DNA of 64,000 nucleotides, taken from the NCBI RefSeq assembly GCF_023023025.1, contig NZ_CP095481.1, positions 2,976,001-3,040,000 on the forward strand, given 5' to 3'. Below the pieces are notes generated by a model, which did no database searches, had not been told where the DNA came from, and saw only the letters and a list, made by a program, of their open reading frames with translations. Of the stretch, positions 46,629 to 57,442 are shown piece by piece. The position numbers and the translations under genes are program-made. The DNA is from Amycolatopsis sp. WQ 127309. GTDB lineage: Bacteria > Actinomycetota > Actinomycetes > Mycobacteriales > Pseudonocardiaceae. The number at the start of each line of letters is the position of its first letter. Position 1 is the stretch's first letter.

Positions 46629-47098
46629 ACGACCTCGGGACGCCGGGCGAGGCCTTTTCCGACGACGTGCTCCTGGCCGACATCGGCCGCTTCCTCGACG
46701 AGCTGGACCCGCCGCCGGACGACCTCGTGCAACGGGTCCAGTTCGCGCTCGCGCTGGAGGACCTCGACGTCGAGGTCGCCCGCTGGGAACGGCTCGACAC
46801 GCTCGCCGGCGTGCGCGGCACCGGCACCGGCACGATCACCTTCACCGTCAGCGACCTCACCGTGATGATCAACCTGACCAAGATCGGCAAGCAGCACCGC
46901 ATCGACGGCTGGCTGGTGCCGGCCGGCCAGTACGGCGTCGAGGTGCGGGTGGCCGAGCACGGGACGACGTCCACGACCGCCGACGAAGGCGGCCGGTTCG
47001 TGCTCGACAACGTGCCCCGCGGGACCACGCAGATCCTGGTGCACCTGGGTGACGTGACGTGCCGCCGGACCGTCGTCACCCCGACCGTCGTTCTCTAG
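46625..47098 (+). CDS. sigma-linked protein with carboxypeptidase-regulatory-like domain
   Basis: A 157-residue protein starting in the ATGA overlap with the ECF sigma gene. The N-terminal part is acidic and helical (LADIGRFLDELDPPPDDLVQ). The C-terminal part is a transthyretin-like carboxypeptidase-regulatory domain (about 85-157, GWLVPAGQYGVEVRVAEHG, then DEGGRFVLDNVPRGTTQI). Pairing with the sigma factor suggests it controls sigma activity or reports a signal. From memory, similar pairs in actinomycetes are often followed by a CHAT-domain gene; none is present here. Confidence 0.72.
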   Translation: MNDLGTPGEAFSDDVLLADIGRFLDELDPPPDDLVQRVQFALALEDLDVEVARWERLDTLAGVRGTGTGTITFTVSDLTVMINLTKIGKQHRIDGWLVPAGQYGVEVRVAEHGTTSTTADEGGRFVLDNVPRGTTQILVHLGDVTCRRTVVTPTVVL

Positions 47099-47871
47099 CC
47101 CAGGAAGTCGGCGAGGGGGACGGGCGTGAGCCCGTCCTTCTTCGCCTGCTCGACGAACGCCGTGTAGTCCTCTTTGAACGTCTTCCGGAAGTGCATCAGC
47201 ACGATGTCGCCCGGCTTGAGCTTGTCGCCGGCCTGGAACTGGACGTGCCCGTCGTTGACCGCGGCCGTCCACAGCACCGCGACGCGCATCCCGCACGCGG
47301 CCGCCGCGCGCAGGGTGTTGTGGTCGTAGTTGCCGAACGGCGGCCGGAACAGCACCGGCCGGACGCCGAGGCCCCGCTGGAAGTCGTCGGCGTCGTCGCA
47401 GATCTCCTTGCGCTGGAACTCGAACGGCTTGCCCTTGAGGTTCGGGTGGTCGACCGTGTGGTCGCCGAGCGTCGCGCCGGTCGCGTCGAGGATCTGCTTG
47501 AAGTAGGCCTCGTGGCCCTTCACGTACTTCTGGTTCAGGAACAGCACCGGGTGCGTGCCGGACTGCTGCATCAGCTTGAGCGCGTCCGGGTCCTTGACCG
47601 CGCCGTCGTCCATCGTGAGGAAGACGTACGGCTTGTCGGTGCTGATCTTGCGGACGACCTGGACTTCGCCGTTCGCCGCGGCGGGCGCCTTCTGCTGCAC
47701 GGTGCCGAACGCGTAGGGCCCGGCAGGCGTCGAGCCGGGGCCGCCGCCGGGCGCCGGGTTCGGCTGGCTGGGCTCGGGCGGCGCCGGCTGGGCGCTCGAA
47801 CACGCTGCGAGCGTCAAAACCGCTGCGGCCACCACTGCTGTCACTCGTCCGTGTCGCTTCTTGCTGAACAT
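47095..47871 (-). CDS. lipoprotein polysaccharide deacetylase (NodB domain, CE4)
   Basis: A 258-residue lipoprotein. The signal ends in lipobox LAAC (Cys24), followed by a Pro-rich linker and a NodB domain. Motif 1 TMDDGAVKD holds the Asp pair, motif 2 GDHTVDHPNL the HxxxH zinc pair, and motif 3 RPPFGNYDHNTLR the Arg. It should deacetylate N-acetylated wall glycans or chitin oligomers outside the membrane. The ATG is chosen because AAAGGGGG is eight bases upstream; that site sits in a hairpin. A GTG six bases earlier is too close to the site. Confidence 0.9.
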   Translation of the reverse strand: MFSKKRHGRVTAVVAAAVLTLAACSSAQPAPPEPSQPNPAPGGGPGSTPAGPYAFGTVQQKAPAAANGEVQVVRKISTDKPYVFLTMDDGAVKDPDALKLMQQSGTHPVLFLNQKYVKGHEAYFKQILDATGATLGDHTVDHPNLKGKPFEFQRKEICDDADDFQRGLGVRPVLFRPPFGNYDHNTLRAAAACGMRVAVLWTAAVNDGHVQFQAGDKLKPGDIVLMHFRKTFKEDYTAFVEQAKKDGLTPVPLADFLG

Positions 47872-47881
47872 CCCCACGTCC

Positions 47882-47917
47882 CCCTTTCACGCGGTAGTCG
47901 AGGACTACCCGAAAGGG
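47882..47917 (-). promoter_or_regulatory. 5' leader hairpin that sequesters the deacetylase ribosome binding site
   Basis: Minus-strand RNA can fold CCCTTTC with GAAAGGG and, inside it, GGTAGTC with GACTACC around a 3-base loop. The GAAAGGG arm is part of the Shine-Dalgarno sequence of the deacetylase gene, 11 bases before its ATG. It could instead be a DNA operator. Confidence 0.55.
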
Positions 47918-47978
47918 TGACGCGGGGGTGGGGCGCGAAGTTGCGTCAAACGATCTTGTGTGGCCTGGCGCACCCAGG

Positions 47979-48428
47979 TCAGTGCCCGGTTTCGGCCGCC
48001 TTGACCAGCTTCGCCGAGAACAGCCGGATGACGTTCTTCAGGCCGGCGGCCAGGATCGGGCCGCTGCCGCGCACGGGCTCGGTGAACGAGCCGGTCCAGC
48101 GCAGGTGCGTGCCGCCGTCGACGGTCGGGGTGAAGAACACCTCGGCCCGGTAGTCCTTGATCGGGTTGTTCCCGAAGAACGTGTAGACGTGCCGGCGGTC
48201 CTGCTCGTACTCGACGGTCTCCTCCTTGATCAGCACCGGCCACAGGCCGACCGCGCGGACGGCGCCCACGCCGTTCGGCTCATCGGTGCCCTGCCGGGCC
48301 CAGCTCGCCTGGATGATCAGTGGTTTTCCCCACTCCGCCCAGCGCGGGCCGTCCGCCTCGCGCGCGAACAGCGCCGCCGGTGGCGCCGTGCTCGTGCGGT
48401 TGACCTCGAAGGAGTACTTGCGGCCCAC
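47979..48428 (-). CDS. SRPBCC-fold protein (polyketide cyclase/START-like)
   Basis: A 149-residue single-domain protein with the SRPBCC pattern (FEVNRTSTAPPAALFAREAD at the start, GGTHLRWTGSFTEP, a long C-terminal helix). These proteins bind hydrophobic ligands. GTG start with GGGAGG upstream. It is divergent from the FUSC gene by 68 bases. A small Rv0909-like antitoxin is encoded 2 kb away. In M. tuberculosis the Rv0909 partner Rv0910 is also an SRPBCC protein, but linkage here is indirect. Confidence 0.83.
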   Translation of the reverse strand: MGRKYSFEVNRTSTAPPAALFAREADGPRWAEWGKPLIIQASWARQGTDEPNGVGAVRAVGLWPVLIKEETVEYEQDRRHVYTFFGNNPIKDYRAEVFFTPTVDGGTHLRWTGSFTEPVRGSGPILAAGLKNVIRLFSAKLVKAAETGH

Positions 48429-48496
48429 CGGAACCTCCCGCGTTGTTGACAGGTCGATAATTAAGCGTTCCCGGCAGCGTAGGTCAAGATGGGGGC

Positions 48497-50464
48497 GTGA
48501 GCACGCCGCGTCCCGACATCGCCGCGCCGCACTGGCTCGTCCAGCTGCTGCGGAGCAAGCCGGTCCCGGTGCCCTGGAACATGGTCGCCCGGGCCGTGCT
48601 CGCCCTCGCCGTCCCGCTGGCCGTGGGCTTCGCGGCGGGCGACATCGCCGTCGGCGCCCTGATCTCGACCGGCGCCCTGCCCGCCGTGCTGTCCGAGTCG
48701 GCGGGCCCGTACCGCTACCGCGCGCGACGCCTGGGCGGCGCGACGCTCGCCGCGACCGCCGGGTACGTCGTCGGCCTGCTGACCGGCGGTACGCCGGCGC
48801 TGTCCGTGCCCGCGGTGATCCTGGTCGCCGCGGTGTCCGCGCTGATCAGCGCGGCCGGCAGCAACGCCTCGGTCGCCGGGCTGCAGATGTTCGTGTTCTG
48901 CGTGCTCGGCACCGGCCAGCACGCGACCGGCGTCCGCGTCGAGATCCTGCTCGGCTACTTCGGCGTCGGCGCCGCGTGGAGCCTGCTGGTCGCGCTCGTC
49001 ACCTGGACGGTCCGCGCGACGAGCGCCGAACGCAGCGCCGTCGCGCACGTCTACGTCGAGCTGGCCGCGATGCTCTCGGCGACCGACGAAGCCGTCTCGC
49101 GGGTGGCCCGCCACCGGCTGACCACGGCCATGAACACCGCCTACGACCAGCTGCTCACCGCGCGCTCGTGGCTCTCCGGCCGCGACGCCGCCTACCGCCA
49201 GCTGCTCAACCTGCTCTCGGCGACGACCCCCGCGGTCGAGGCGTCGGTGGCGCTGGTCAACGCCGGCCGCCGGGTGTCCGGCGACGTCATCGACCACTTC
49301 GTCGCGCTGTCGGCCGCGGTGCTGGCCAGCCAGCCGCTGCCCGAACCGCCGCCGGAACCGGCCGACGACGCCGACCCGCTGCGGGCCGCGCTCTACGCCG
49401 GGCTGGTCCGGATCGGCAAGGGCGACGACCGGAAGCGCCGGGAGCAGGCTCCCTGGTACCGGCGCCTGCGGGACTGGGGGCGCTCGCTCGCGTCCGGCCC
49501 GCTGACCTGGATCGCCGCCCTGCGGCTGACGCTGTGCGTCGCGATCGCCGAGGTCGTCGGCCTGCTCGTGCCGCTGGAGCGGTCGTACTGGCTCACCCTG
49601 ACCGTCGGCATCGTGCTGAAGCCGGACTTCGGCTCGGTGTTCGGCCGCGCGGTCCTGCGCGGGATCGGCACAGTCGTCGGCGTCGGGATCGGCGCCGCCG
49701 TACTGGTCGCGGGCGGGCGCGGCTGGATCCTGGTGGCGCTGATCGCGATCTTCGCCGGCGGCGTCGCGGTCGGGAAGGTGCGCAACTACGGCATCCTCAG
49801 CGCGTTCGTCACGCCGTTGATCATCCTGCAGATGGACCTGGCGAACACCGCGAGCTGGGACGTCGTCGTGGCCCGGCTCGTCGACACGGTGCTGGGCTGC
49901 GTGATCGTCCTCGTCTTCGGGTACCTGCTGTGGCCGGGAAGCCGTCGTCCGCAGGTCGGCGGCCGGCTGGCCGACGGGCTGGACGCCGTCGCGAAGTACG
50001 TCGAGTGCGCGCTGGTCGAGGCGTCGTCGGGGGAGGCACGGCTGGCGCGGTCCCGGGCCCGGCGCGGGGCCTACCGGGCGCTGGCCGACCTGCGGACGGC
50101 GTTCCAGCAGGTCGTCGTCGAGCCGTCGGCCAACGGCCGCCAGGCGGTGGCGTGGTGGCCGGTGATCGCCGCGCAGGAACGCGTCGCGGACGCCGTCACC
50201 GAGGTCGGCGTCACGATCGGGCGTGGGGTGGCGCCGCCGGCACCGTCGGACGTCGAGCTGCTGACGACGGCGATCGAGGAGCTCGCGGCGTCGATCCGCG
50301 AGCAGCGGGCGCCGGAATCGGTGCCGCTGCCCGACAGCGAACAGCTGGCCGGCGTGGTCGACCAGCTCGAGTCGGCGTTCGACGCCGTCCGCGGGCCGGA
50401 CCTGGTCGAACACACGCCGTTGCGGCTGGTCAGGCGGTTTTTGCCCTACCACAGGCGTACGTGA
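48497..50464 (+). CDS. FUSC-family membrane transporter
   Basis: A 655-residue protein with two blocks of about five membrane segments (about 35-170 and 345-475) separated by cytosolic helices, the FUSC/aromatic-acid-exporter layout. The second block contains WLTLTVGIVLKPDFGSVFGRAVLRG, of the conserved family motif type. These proteins export aromatic acids or fusaric acid-like toxins. GTG start with GGGGGC upstream. The small antitoxin-like gene follows after 23 bases on the same strand. Confidence 0.88.
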   Translation: MSTPRPDIAAPHWLVQLLRSKPVPVPWNMVARAVLALAVPLAVGFAAGDIAVGALISTGALPAVLSESAGPYRYRARRLGGATLAATAGYVVGLLTGGTPALSVPAVILVAAVSALISAAGSNASVAGLQMFVFCVLGTGQHATGVRVEILLGYFGVGAAWSLLVALVTWTVRATSAERSAVAHVYVELAAMLSATDEAVSRVARHRLTTAMNTAYDQLLTARSWLSGRDAAYRQLLNLLSATTPAVEASVALVNAGRRVSGDVIDHFVALSAAVLASQPLPEPPPEPADDADPLRAALYAGLVRIGKGDDRKRREQAPWYRRLRDWGRSLASGPLTWIAALRLTLCVAIAEVVGLLVPLERSYWLTLTVGIVLKPDFGSVFGRAVLRGIGTVVGVGIGAAVLVAGGRGWILVALIAIFAGGVAVGKVRNYGILSAFVTPLIILQMDLANTASWDVVVARLVDTVLGCVIVLVFGYLLWPGSRRPQVGGRLADGLDAVAKYVECALVEASSGEARLARSRARRGAYRALADLRTAFQQVVVEPSANGRQAVAWWPVIAAQERVADAVTEVGVTIGRGVAPPAPSDVELLTTAIEELAASIREQRAPESVPLPDSEQLAGVVDQLESAFDAVRGPDLVEHTPLRLVRRFLPYHRRT

Positions 50465-50487
50465 CACGAGTGCTGTTCAATGCACTC

Positions 50488-50724
50488 ATGGGAATCGACT
50501 TCGACGCGTTGAAGGGCAAGGCCGAAGACGCCTTGCGGGAGCACAACGACAAGATCGAGCAGGGCCTCGACAAGGCGGCCGACTTCGCGAAGTCGAAGTT
50601 CGCCGGCCACGACTCGCAGATCGACGGCGGCGTCGAGAAGGCGAAGGACTTCCTCAACAAGTTCGACAACACCCCGGACAACCCGCCCCCGGCCGCCCCG
50701 CCGGCCCCGCCCGCTCAGCCGTAG
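50488..50724 (+). CDS. Rv0909/MT0933-like antitoxin protein
   Basis: A 78-residue charged helical protein (MGIDFDALKGKAEDALREHN, then DKAADFAKSKFAGHDSQIDG, then VEKAKDFLNKF) with a Pro-rich tail, matching the Rv0909-type antitoxin family. The mycobacterial pair is Rv0909-Rv0910. No adjacent toxin gene is seen, so it may be orphan or act in trans. The start may lie earlier at an in-frame GTG. A strong terminator follows. Confidence 0.78.
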   Translation: MGIDFDALKGKAEDALREHNDKIEQGLDKAADFAKSKFAGHDSQIDGGVEKAKDFLNKFDNTPDNPPPAAPPAPPAQP

Positions 50725-50730
50725 TCCCCG

Positions 50731-50790
50731 AAAGCCGTGAAGGACTCCTTCCCGGCTCTTAAGGCCGGTAAGGAGTCCTTCACGGCTTTT
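50731..50790 (+). terminator. terminator between the antitoxin gene and tyrA
   Basis: AAAGCCGTGAAGGACTCCTT pairs with its complement, continuing with CCCGGC against GCCGG with one mismatch, and ends in TTTT. It serves the antitoxin transcript. The tail overlaps the tyrA stop codon. Confidence 0.88.
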
Positions 50791-51766
50791 ACTGGACCTC
50801 GCCGGTCGCGACGCCGTCCGCGAGGCCGGTGATCCGGCCGCCGCGCTCGCCGAGGGCGATCAGGCCGTCCCGCGCGTCCGGGGCGGTCAGGCTGATCCGG
50901 ACGCCGGCCCGCTCGGCGTCCAGGCCGGCCGCAATCGCTTGCGCGCCTTCGTGTCCGGCGTTGATCGTCGCCGCCAGGCCGCCGGTCGAAGCCAGCGAGC
51001 CGCGCGCGGCGCCGAGCCGTCCGAGAGCCTCGTCGACGATCGGGAGCAGCGCGTCCCGGTTGCCCTCGGTCATCGCGCGGACGAGGTGCGGGTTCGACCC
51101 GGCGACGCGCGTCCCGTCGCGGTAGGAGCCGGCCGCGAGCGACATCGCCAGCGGGCCGCCTTCGGCGCCGATGGTGGCGAGGATCGCGGCGAGCAGGTGC
51201 GGCAGGTGGGAGATCCGCGCGACGGCCTCGTCGTGCGACTCCGCGGGCAGCGGCACGACGTGCGCGCCGAGGTCGAGCACCAGCTGCGCCACCTCGGCCC
51301 AGGCTTCGAGGTCGGTGTCGTCCTCGACGCCGACCACCCACGCGGCGCCCCGGAACAGCGCGGCGTCGCTGGCCAGCCAGCCCGAGTGGGACGTCCCGGC
51401 CATCGGGTGCCCGCCGACGTAGCGCGTGTACGGCACCCGGCGGCGGACGGCGTCGAGCACCGGCGCCTTGACGCTGGTGACGTCGGTGAGCAGGCAGTGC
51501 GACGCGTGCTGGGCGACCAGGCGCAGCAGGTCTTCGACGGCCGGCAGCGGCACGGCCAGCACGACCAGCGCGTCGTCCGCGGCAGCTCGGTGCAGCGCGG
51601 CCTCGACGTCGGTCGTGACGTCGAACCCCGCTCTGCTCGCCGCGTCGGCGTCCACTTCGGAAACCGCCGCTCCCCACGCCGTGCGGCCGCTCGCGGCCGC
51701 CGCGCGCAGCAGCGAACCGCCGATCAGCCCGAGCCCGATCACGCATACGTCTCGCACGGGGTTCAT
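50789..51766 (-). CDS. tyrA: prephenate dehydrogenase
   Basis: A 325-residue NAD(P)-dependent dehydrogenase of tyrosine synthesis. It has a Rossmann motif VIGLGLIGGS (9-18), GGHPMAGTSHSGW for prephenate binding and LAAGSYRDGTRVAGSNPHLV in the helical domain. It converts prephenate to 4-hydroxyphenylpyruvate. The C-terminus has an extra stretch (GVRISLTAPDARDGLIALGE) that may be regulatory. It lies 26 bases downstream of fadH on the same strand, although the pathways differ. Confidence 0.92.
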   Translation of the reverse strand: MNPVRDVCVIGLGLIGGSLLRAAAASGRTAWGAAVSEVDADAASRAGFDVTTDVEAALHRAAADDALVVLAVPLPAVEDLLRLVAQHASHCLLTDVTSVKAPVLDAVRRRVPYTRYVGGHPMAGTSHSGWLASDAALFRGAAWVVGVEDDTDLEAWAEVAQLVLDLGAHVVPLPAESHDEAVARISHLPHLLAAILATIGAEGGPLAMSLAAGSYRDGTRVAGSNPHLVRAMTEGNRDALLPIVDEALGRLGAARGSLASTGGLAATINAGHEGAQAIAAGLDAERAGVRISLTAPDARDGLIALGERGGRITGLADGVATGEVQ

Positions 51767-51792
51767 CCTGCCAGTGCCGGACGCCTCCCGGG

Positions 51793-54393
<2,601 letters not shown>

Positions 54394-54451
54394 TCACTTC
54401 ACCCACCCGGGTGGGGCAAAACGGGTCGACGAATCGCCGTAAAAGACCAGG

Positions 54452-55381
54452 ATGGGAGGAGTGCACCCGGTACTCGAACTGATCTCCGAACGGCTGGCGA
54501 CCGGCAGTGTCCCGGGCGAACGCACGGACGGCCGGCGCCTCGCGCTGGCCATCGAGGGCGGCAGCAGCCGCGGCACCTACTCGAGCGGCATGGTCCTGGC
54601 GCTGGACGAACTGGGCGTCACACCCGCGTTCGACGCCGTCTACGGCTCGTCGGCCGGCGCGCTGAACGGCGCCTGGCTGCTCTGCGGCCGCTCCTCGACC
54701 GGCGTGCGGACCTGGTGGAACCCGGTCGTCATGCGCCGGATCATCAACCCGCTGCACACCCTGCGCGGTCGCGCCGTGATCGACCTCGAATACCTCGTCC
54801 ACCAGGTCTATTCGGTGCTGGAGCCGATGGACTTCCCGGCGATCCTGGCCAACCCGGTGACGTTCCACCCGCTGGCCACCGACGCCGACACCGGCGAGTC
54901 CACCGACCTGCACCCCTTCATCGACGACGTCGACGCGATCAAGGTCGCGCTCGCGGCGTCGTCCTGCATGCCGGTGCTGGCCGGGCCGCCGATCCCGCTG
55001 GCCGGGCGCCGGTTCGTCGACGCCGGGGTGGCCGAGCCGATCCCGTTCCGCACCGCGCTCGCCCAGGACGCCACGGATGTGCTGGTGCTGCGCACCCGCC
55101 GCATGGACGAGCTGCCGGTGCGGCCGCCGCGGGTGCAGGACGTCGTCGTGCCGCGGTTCCTGCGCCGCCAGGCGCCGGGCACGATCACCGCCTGGCACGA
55201 CACCTACCGCCGCGACGTCGAAGACGAGGAGATCCTCGCGACCGACCCGCGCATCCTCAGCGTCCGGCCGCCGATGGGCGCACCGGACGTCGCGGTGCTG
55301 GAACGCGATCCCGAGGTGCTGCGCAAGGCCGTCGACCTGGGCAAGAGCGCCGTCCTCGACGTCCTGCGCGAAGCGTCCTAG
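54452..55381 (+). CDS. patatin-like phospholipase
   Basis: A 309-residue patatin-fold lipase. The oxyanion loop is EGGSSRGTYSSG, the nucleophile motif is GSSAG with Ser67, and the Asp of the dyad is in VDAGVAEP (about residue 190). It should hydrolyse phospholipids or other acyl esters. The start is uncertain: the ATG chosen has only a weak site, and a GTG nine bases later lies directly on GGGAGGA. It overlaps the convergent DUF1453-like gene by four bases. Confidence 0.87.
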   Translation: MGGVHPVLELISERLATGSVPGERTDGRRLALAIEGGSSRGTYSSGMVLALDELGVTPAFDAVYGSSAGALNGAWLLCGRSSTGVRTWWNPVVMRRIINPLHTLRGRAVIDLEYLVHQVYSVLEPMDFPAILANPVTFHPLATDADTGESTDLHPFIDDVDAIKVALAASSCMPVLAGPPIPLAGRRFVDAGVAEPIPFRTALAQDATDVLVLRTRRMDELPVRPPRVQDVVVPRFLRRQAPGTITAWHDTYRRDVEDEEILATDPRILSVRPPMGAPDVAVLERDPEVLRKAVDLGKSAVLDVLREAS

Positions 55382-55842
55382 ACGCGCACGGCGTGGTTCG
55401 CGCGCGACTGGACGACCAGCCGCTGCGTGCCCAGCGAAACGGCCAGGTAGAGCAGGATCGACGCGCTGCCCAGGCCCTTCGCACTGCTGTCGATCAGCGC
55501 GTCGAGTCCGATGTGGACGCCGATCCCGGCCAGCCACAGCACGATCGTGAGCCAGGTGCCCTGGCGGAACAGCTGCCCGTCCTGGCGCCAGAGCCGCACG
55601 GTGTACCCGCGGACCACGCCGAACCCCGCGGCCAGCACCAGGCTGCCGACGAGCAGGCCGATCACCAGGCCCGTCGACGACGCGGACTTGAAGTACGAGC
55701 TCAGCTGGAGCACCCCGAGCACCAGCAGGATCAGCAGCACGGTCGGCTTGCGATCCTCCCGGACCGGGCGCTTCTGCGTCTGGCGCCACAGGATCCAGGC
55801 CACGACGACGATTCCGATGAGGATGTTGACCGAGCTGTTCAC
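55378..55842 (-). CDS. small integral membrane protein, DUF1453/CcdC-like
   Basis: A 154-residue membrane protein with four hydrophobic segments (about 6-20, 33-50, 58-78 and 95-145 in two parts). It resembles DUF1453 proteins (VREDRKPTVLLILLVLGVLQ, then GFGVVRGYTVRLWRQDG). No function is known. It is monocistronic. Confidence 0.7.
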   Translation of the reverse strand: MNSSVNILIGIVVVAWILWRQTQKRPVREDRKPTVLLILLVLGVLQLSSYFKSASSTGLVIGLLVGSLVLAAGFGVVRGYTVRLWRQDGQLFRQGTWLTIVLWLAGIGVHIGLDALIDSSAKGLGSASILLYLAVSLGTQRLVVQSRANHAVRV

Positions 55843-55926
55843 GAGCGTCCCTTCCGCGGTGCGTGGACACCACGGTGCTCGCGCCGGCGCCCCGGAGCGT
55901 CAACCCGGGGGTGGAAGCCGGGTGGA

Positions 55927-56769
55927 TCAGGGCTTGCGGGCGATGCCGCCGATCACCCGCGACTCGGACGGCGAACCGGCGAACACGGTCTGGTCGTCCG
56001 GGTGCCACGCCGGCGCGTAGACGAGCCCGGGCTCCAGCATCGGCCAGCCGCCGAAGAAGCGCTCGAACTCGGCCATCGGCCGCAGGAACCCCGGGTTGGT
56101 CGTGGTCTCGTAGTACTCGAGCAGGTCGATCAGGGCCTGCCGCTCGTCGTCGTTGACCGGGTTCTCGTTGGTCATTTGCGACAGCACCAGCAGCGACCCG
56201 GGGGCGAGCTTCTTGCGGTAGAAGGCGAGCAGCCGGTCGGGGTTCCGGTCGTCCTTGATGAAGTGCATGACGGCGTTGATCACCAGCGCGATCGGCTGCC
56301 GCACGTCGATGATGGCCGAGGCGGCCACCCGCTCCCAGAGGTCTTCGGGCTGCAGGAAGTCCGCCGCGATCGCGTGGTGGCGCTCCGGGTCGGCGGTGTC
56401 GGCGAGCAGCAGCGTCGAGTGCGCGAGCGCGATGGGCTCGTTGTCGATGTAGAGCACGCGGGTGTCGAGCTCGTCGCGCGTCTCGTCGGCGACTTCGTGC
56501 ACGTTGCCCGCCGTCGGCAGCCCGGAACCGATGTCGACGAACTGGCGGATGCCGGCGCGCACGCACTCGCGCACCGCGCGGCCGAGGAACTGGCGGCTGG
56601 TCAGGCAGTACTCGCCCATCAGCGGCAGCCGGGCGCGGACCTTCTCGGCGAACGCGCGGTCGATCGCGTAGTTCGTGTTCCCGCCGATGAAGTAGTCGTA
56701 GATCCGGGCGGCGGAGGGCCGGTCGAGACTGCTCTCGACGGCTTTGAGCGCGTCGTCGTGGTTGATCAT
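55927..56769 (-). CDS. SAM-dependent methyltransferase, DUF574 family
   Basis: A 280-residue methyltransferase of the actinobacterial Methyltransf_19/DUF574 family. It has PSAARIYDYFIGGNTNYAID at the start, a SAM-binding FVDIGSGLPTAGNVHEVA and VLYIDNEPIALAH. The substrate is unknown; paralogues are very common in Streptomyces. ATG with GGGGA upstream. It is monocistronic and lies 55 bases downstream of the OhrR-like gene on the same strand. Confidence 0.88.
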   Translation of the reverse strand: MINHDDALKAVESSLDRPSAARIYDYFIGGNTNYAIDRAFAEKVRARLPLMGEYCLTSRQFLGRAVRECVRAGIRQFVDIGSGLPTAGNVHEVADETRDELDTRVLYIDNEPIALAHSTLLLADTADPERHHAIAADFLQPEDLWERVAASAIIDVRQPIALVINAVMHFIKDDRNPDRLLAFYRKKLAPGSLLVLSQMTNENPVNDDERQALIDLLEYYETTTNPGFLRPMAEFERFFGGWPMLEPGLVYAPAWHPDDQTVFAGSPSESRVIGGIARKP

Positions 56770-56824
56770 TCGCGTCCCCTGCCTGCTTCGTGGCCCATGC
56801 TAACCACCCAGGCCGGCGTCTTGA

Positions 56825-57283
56825 TCACGCCGGGGACAACGCCTCCCGATAGGCGTTCACGGACGCCGTCAAACGGTCGAGTTCGCCGCGCATCCGGGCG
56901 AGTCCGGCTGCGTCGAGGCCCATCGCGTCGCCGATCGCGTCCGGGACGCCGACGGCCTTGGCGCGCAGCGCCTTCCCGGCGTCGCTGAGGCTGACCATGA
57001 CCGCGCGCTCGTCGTCGACCTGCCGGTTGCGCAGCACGAGCCCGGCCGCGTGCAGCCGCTTGAGCAGCGGCGACAGCGTGCCGGAGTCGAGGTTCAGCTC
57101 GGCGCCGAGCTCCTTGACCAGGCGGTCGTCCTGCTCCCAAAGCGCCAGCATCACGAGGTACTGGGGGTAGGTCAGGTCGAGCTCCGCGAGGACGACCCGG
57201 TACAGCGACGTCACCGCGCGGGACGCCGAGTACAGGCCGAAGCAGAGCTGGTCGTCCAGGCGCAGTGAGCCGTTCTCCGTCAT
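56825..57283 (-). CDS. OhrR-like MarR-family peroxide-sensing regulator
   Basis: A 152-residue MarR-type regulator of the OhrR group. The sensing Cys is in LDDQLCFGLYSASRAV (Cys14), followed by LTYPQYLVMLALWE and GTLSPLLKRLHAAGLV. Family members release DNA when the Cys is oxidised by organic peroxides. No ohr gene is in the window; the divergent gene is an HSL-type esterase, so its target here is probably that esterase. AGGAGG precedes the ATG. Confidence 0.85.
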   Translation of the reverse strand: MTENGSLRLDDQLCFGLYSASRAVTSLYRVVLAELDLTYPQYLVMLALWEQDDRLVKELGAELNLDSGTLSPLLKRLHAAGLVLRNRQVDDERAVMVSLSDAGKALRAKAVGVPDAIGDAMGLDAAGLARMRGELDRLTASVNAYREALSPA

Positions 57284-57363
57284 GGCGGCCTCCTCTCTCG
57301 TAACTCTCCATGGTCCCCGATCGGGTGGTGCGTGGCAACTTAAGTGCCCCTGATCTCATTGAG

Positions 57364-57402
57364 CTTAATTAAGTTGTGCACAATCCGGTTGAGAGCTACC
57401 TT
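57364..57402 (+). promoter_or_regulatory. double palindrome and promoter between the OhrR-like and esterase genes
   Basis: CTTAATTAAG (57364-57373) and TTGTGCACAA (57374-57383) are adjacent perfect 10-bp palindromes. The second supplies TTGTGC as -35, and TACCTT follows 17 bases later (57397-57402) as -10 for the esterase gene. Repressor binding here would block the promoter. Confidence 0.55.
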
Positions 57403-57442
57403 TACGACATCAGCTTGCTCCACCCGCCCCGAGGAGGCAGAG

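Noticed and set aside
48461..50467. 668-residue open frame antisense to the FUSC gene
   Set aside because: Arg/Asp/Gln-rich shadow translation without recognised motifs; the FUSC gene is clearly coding.
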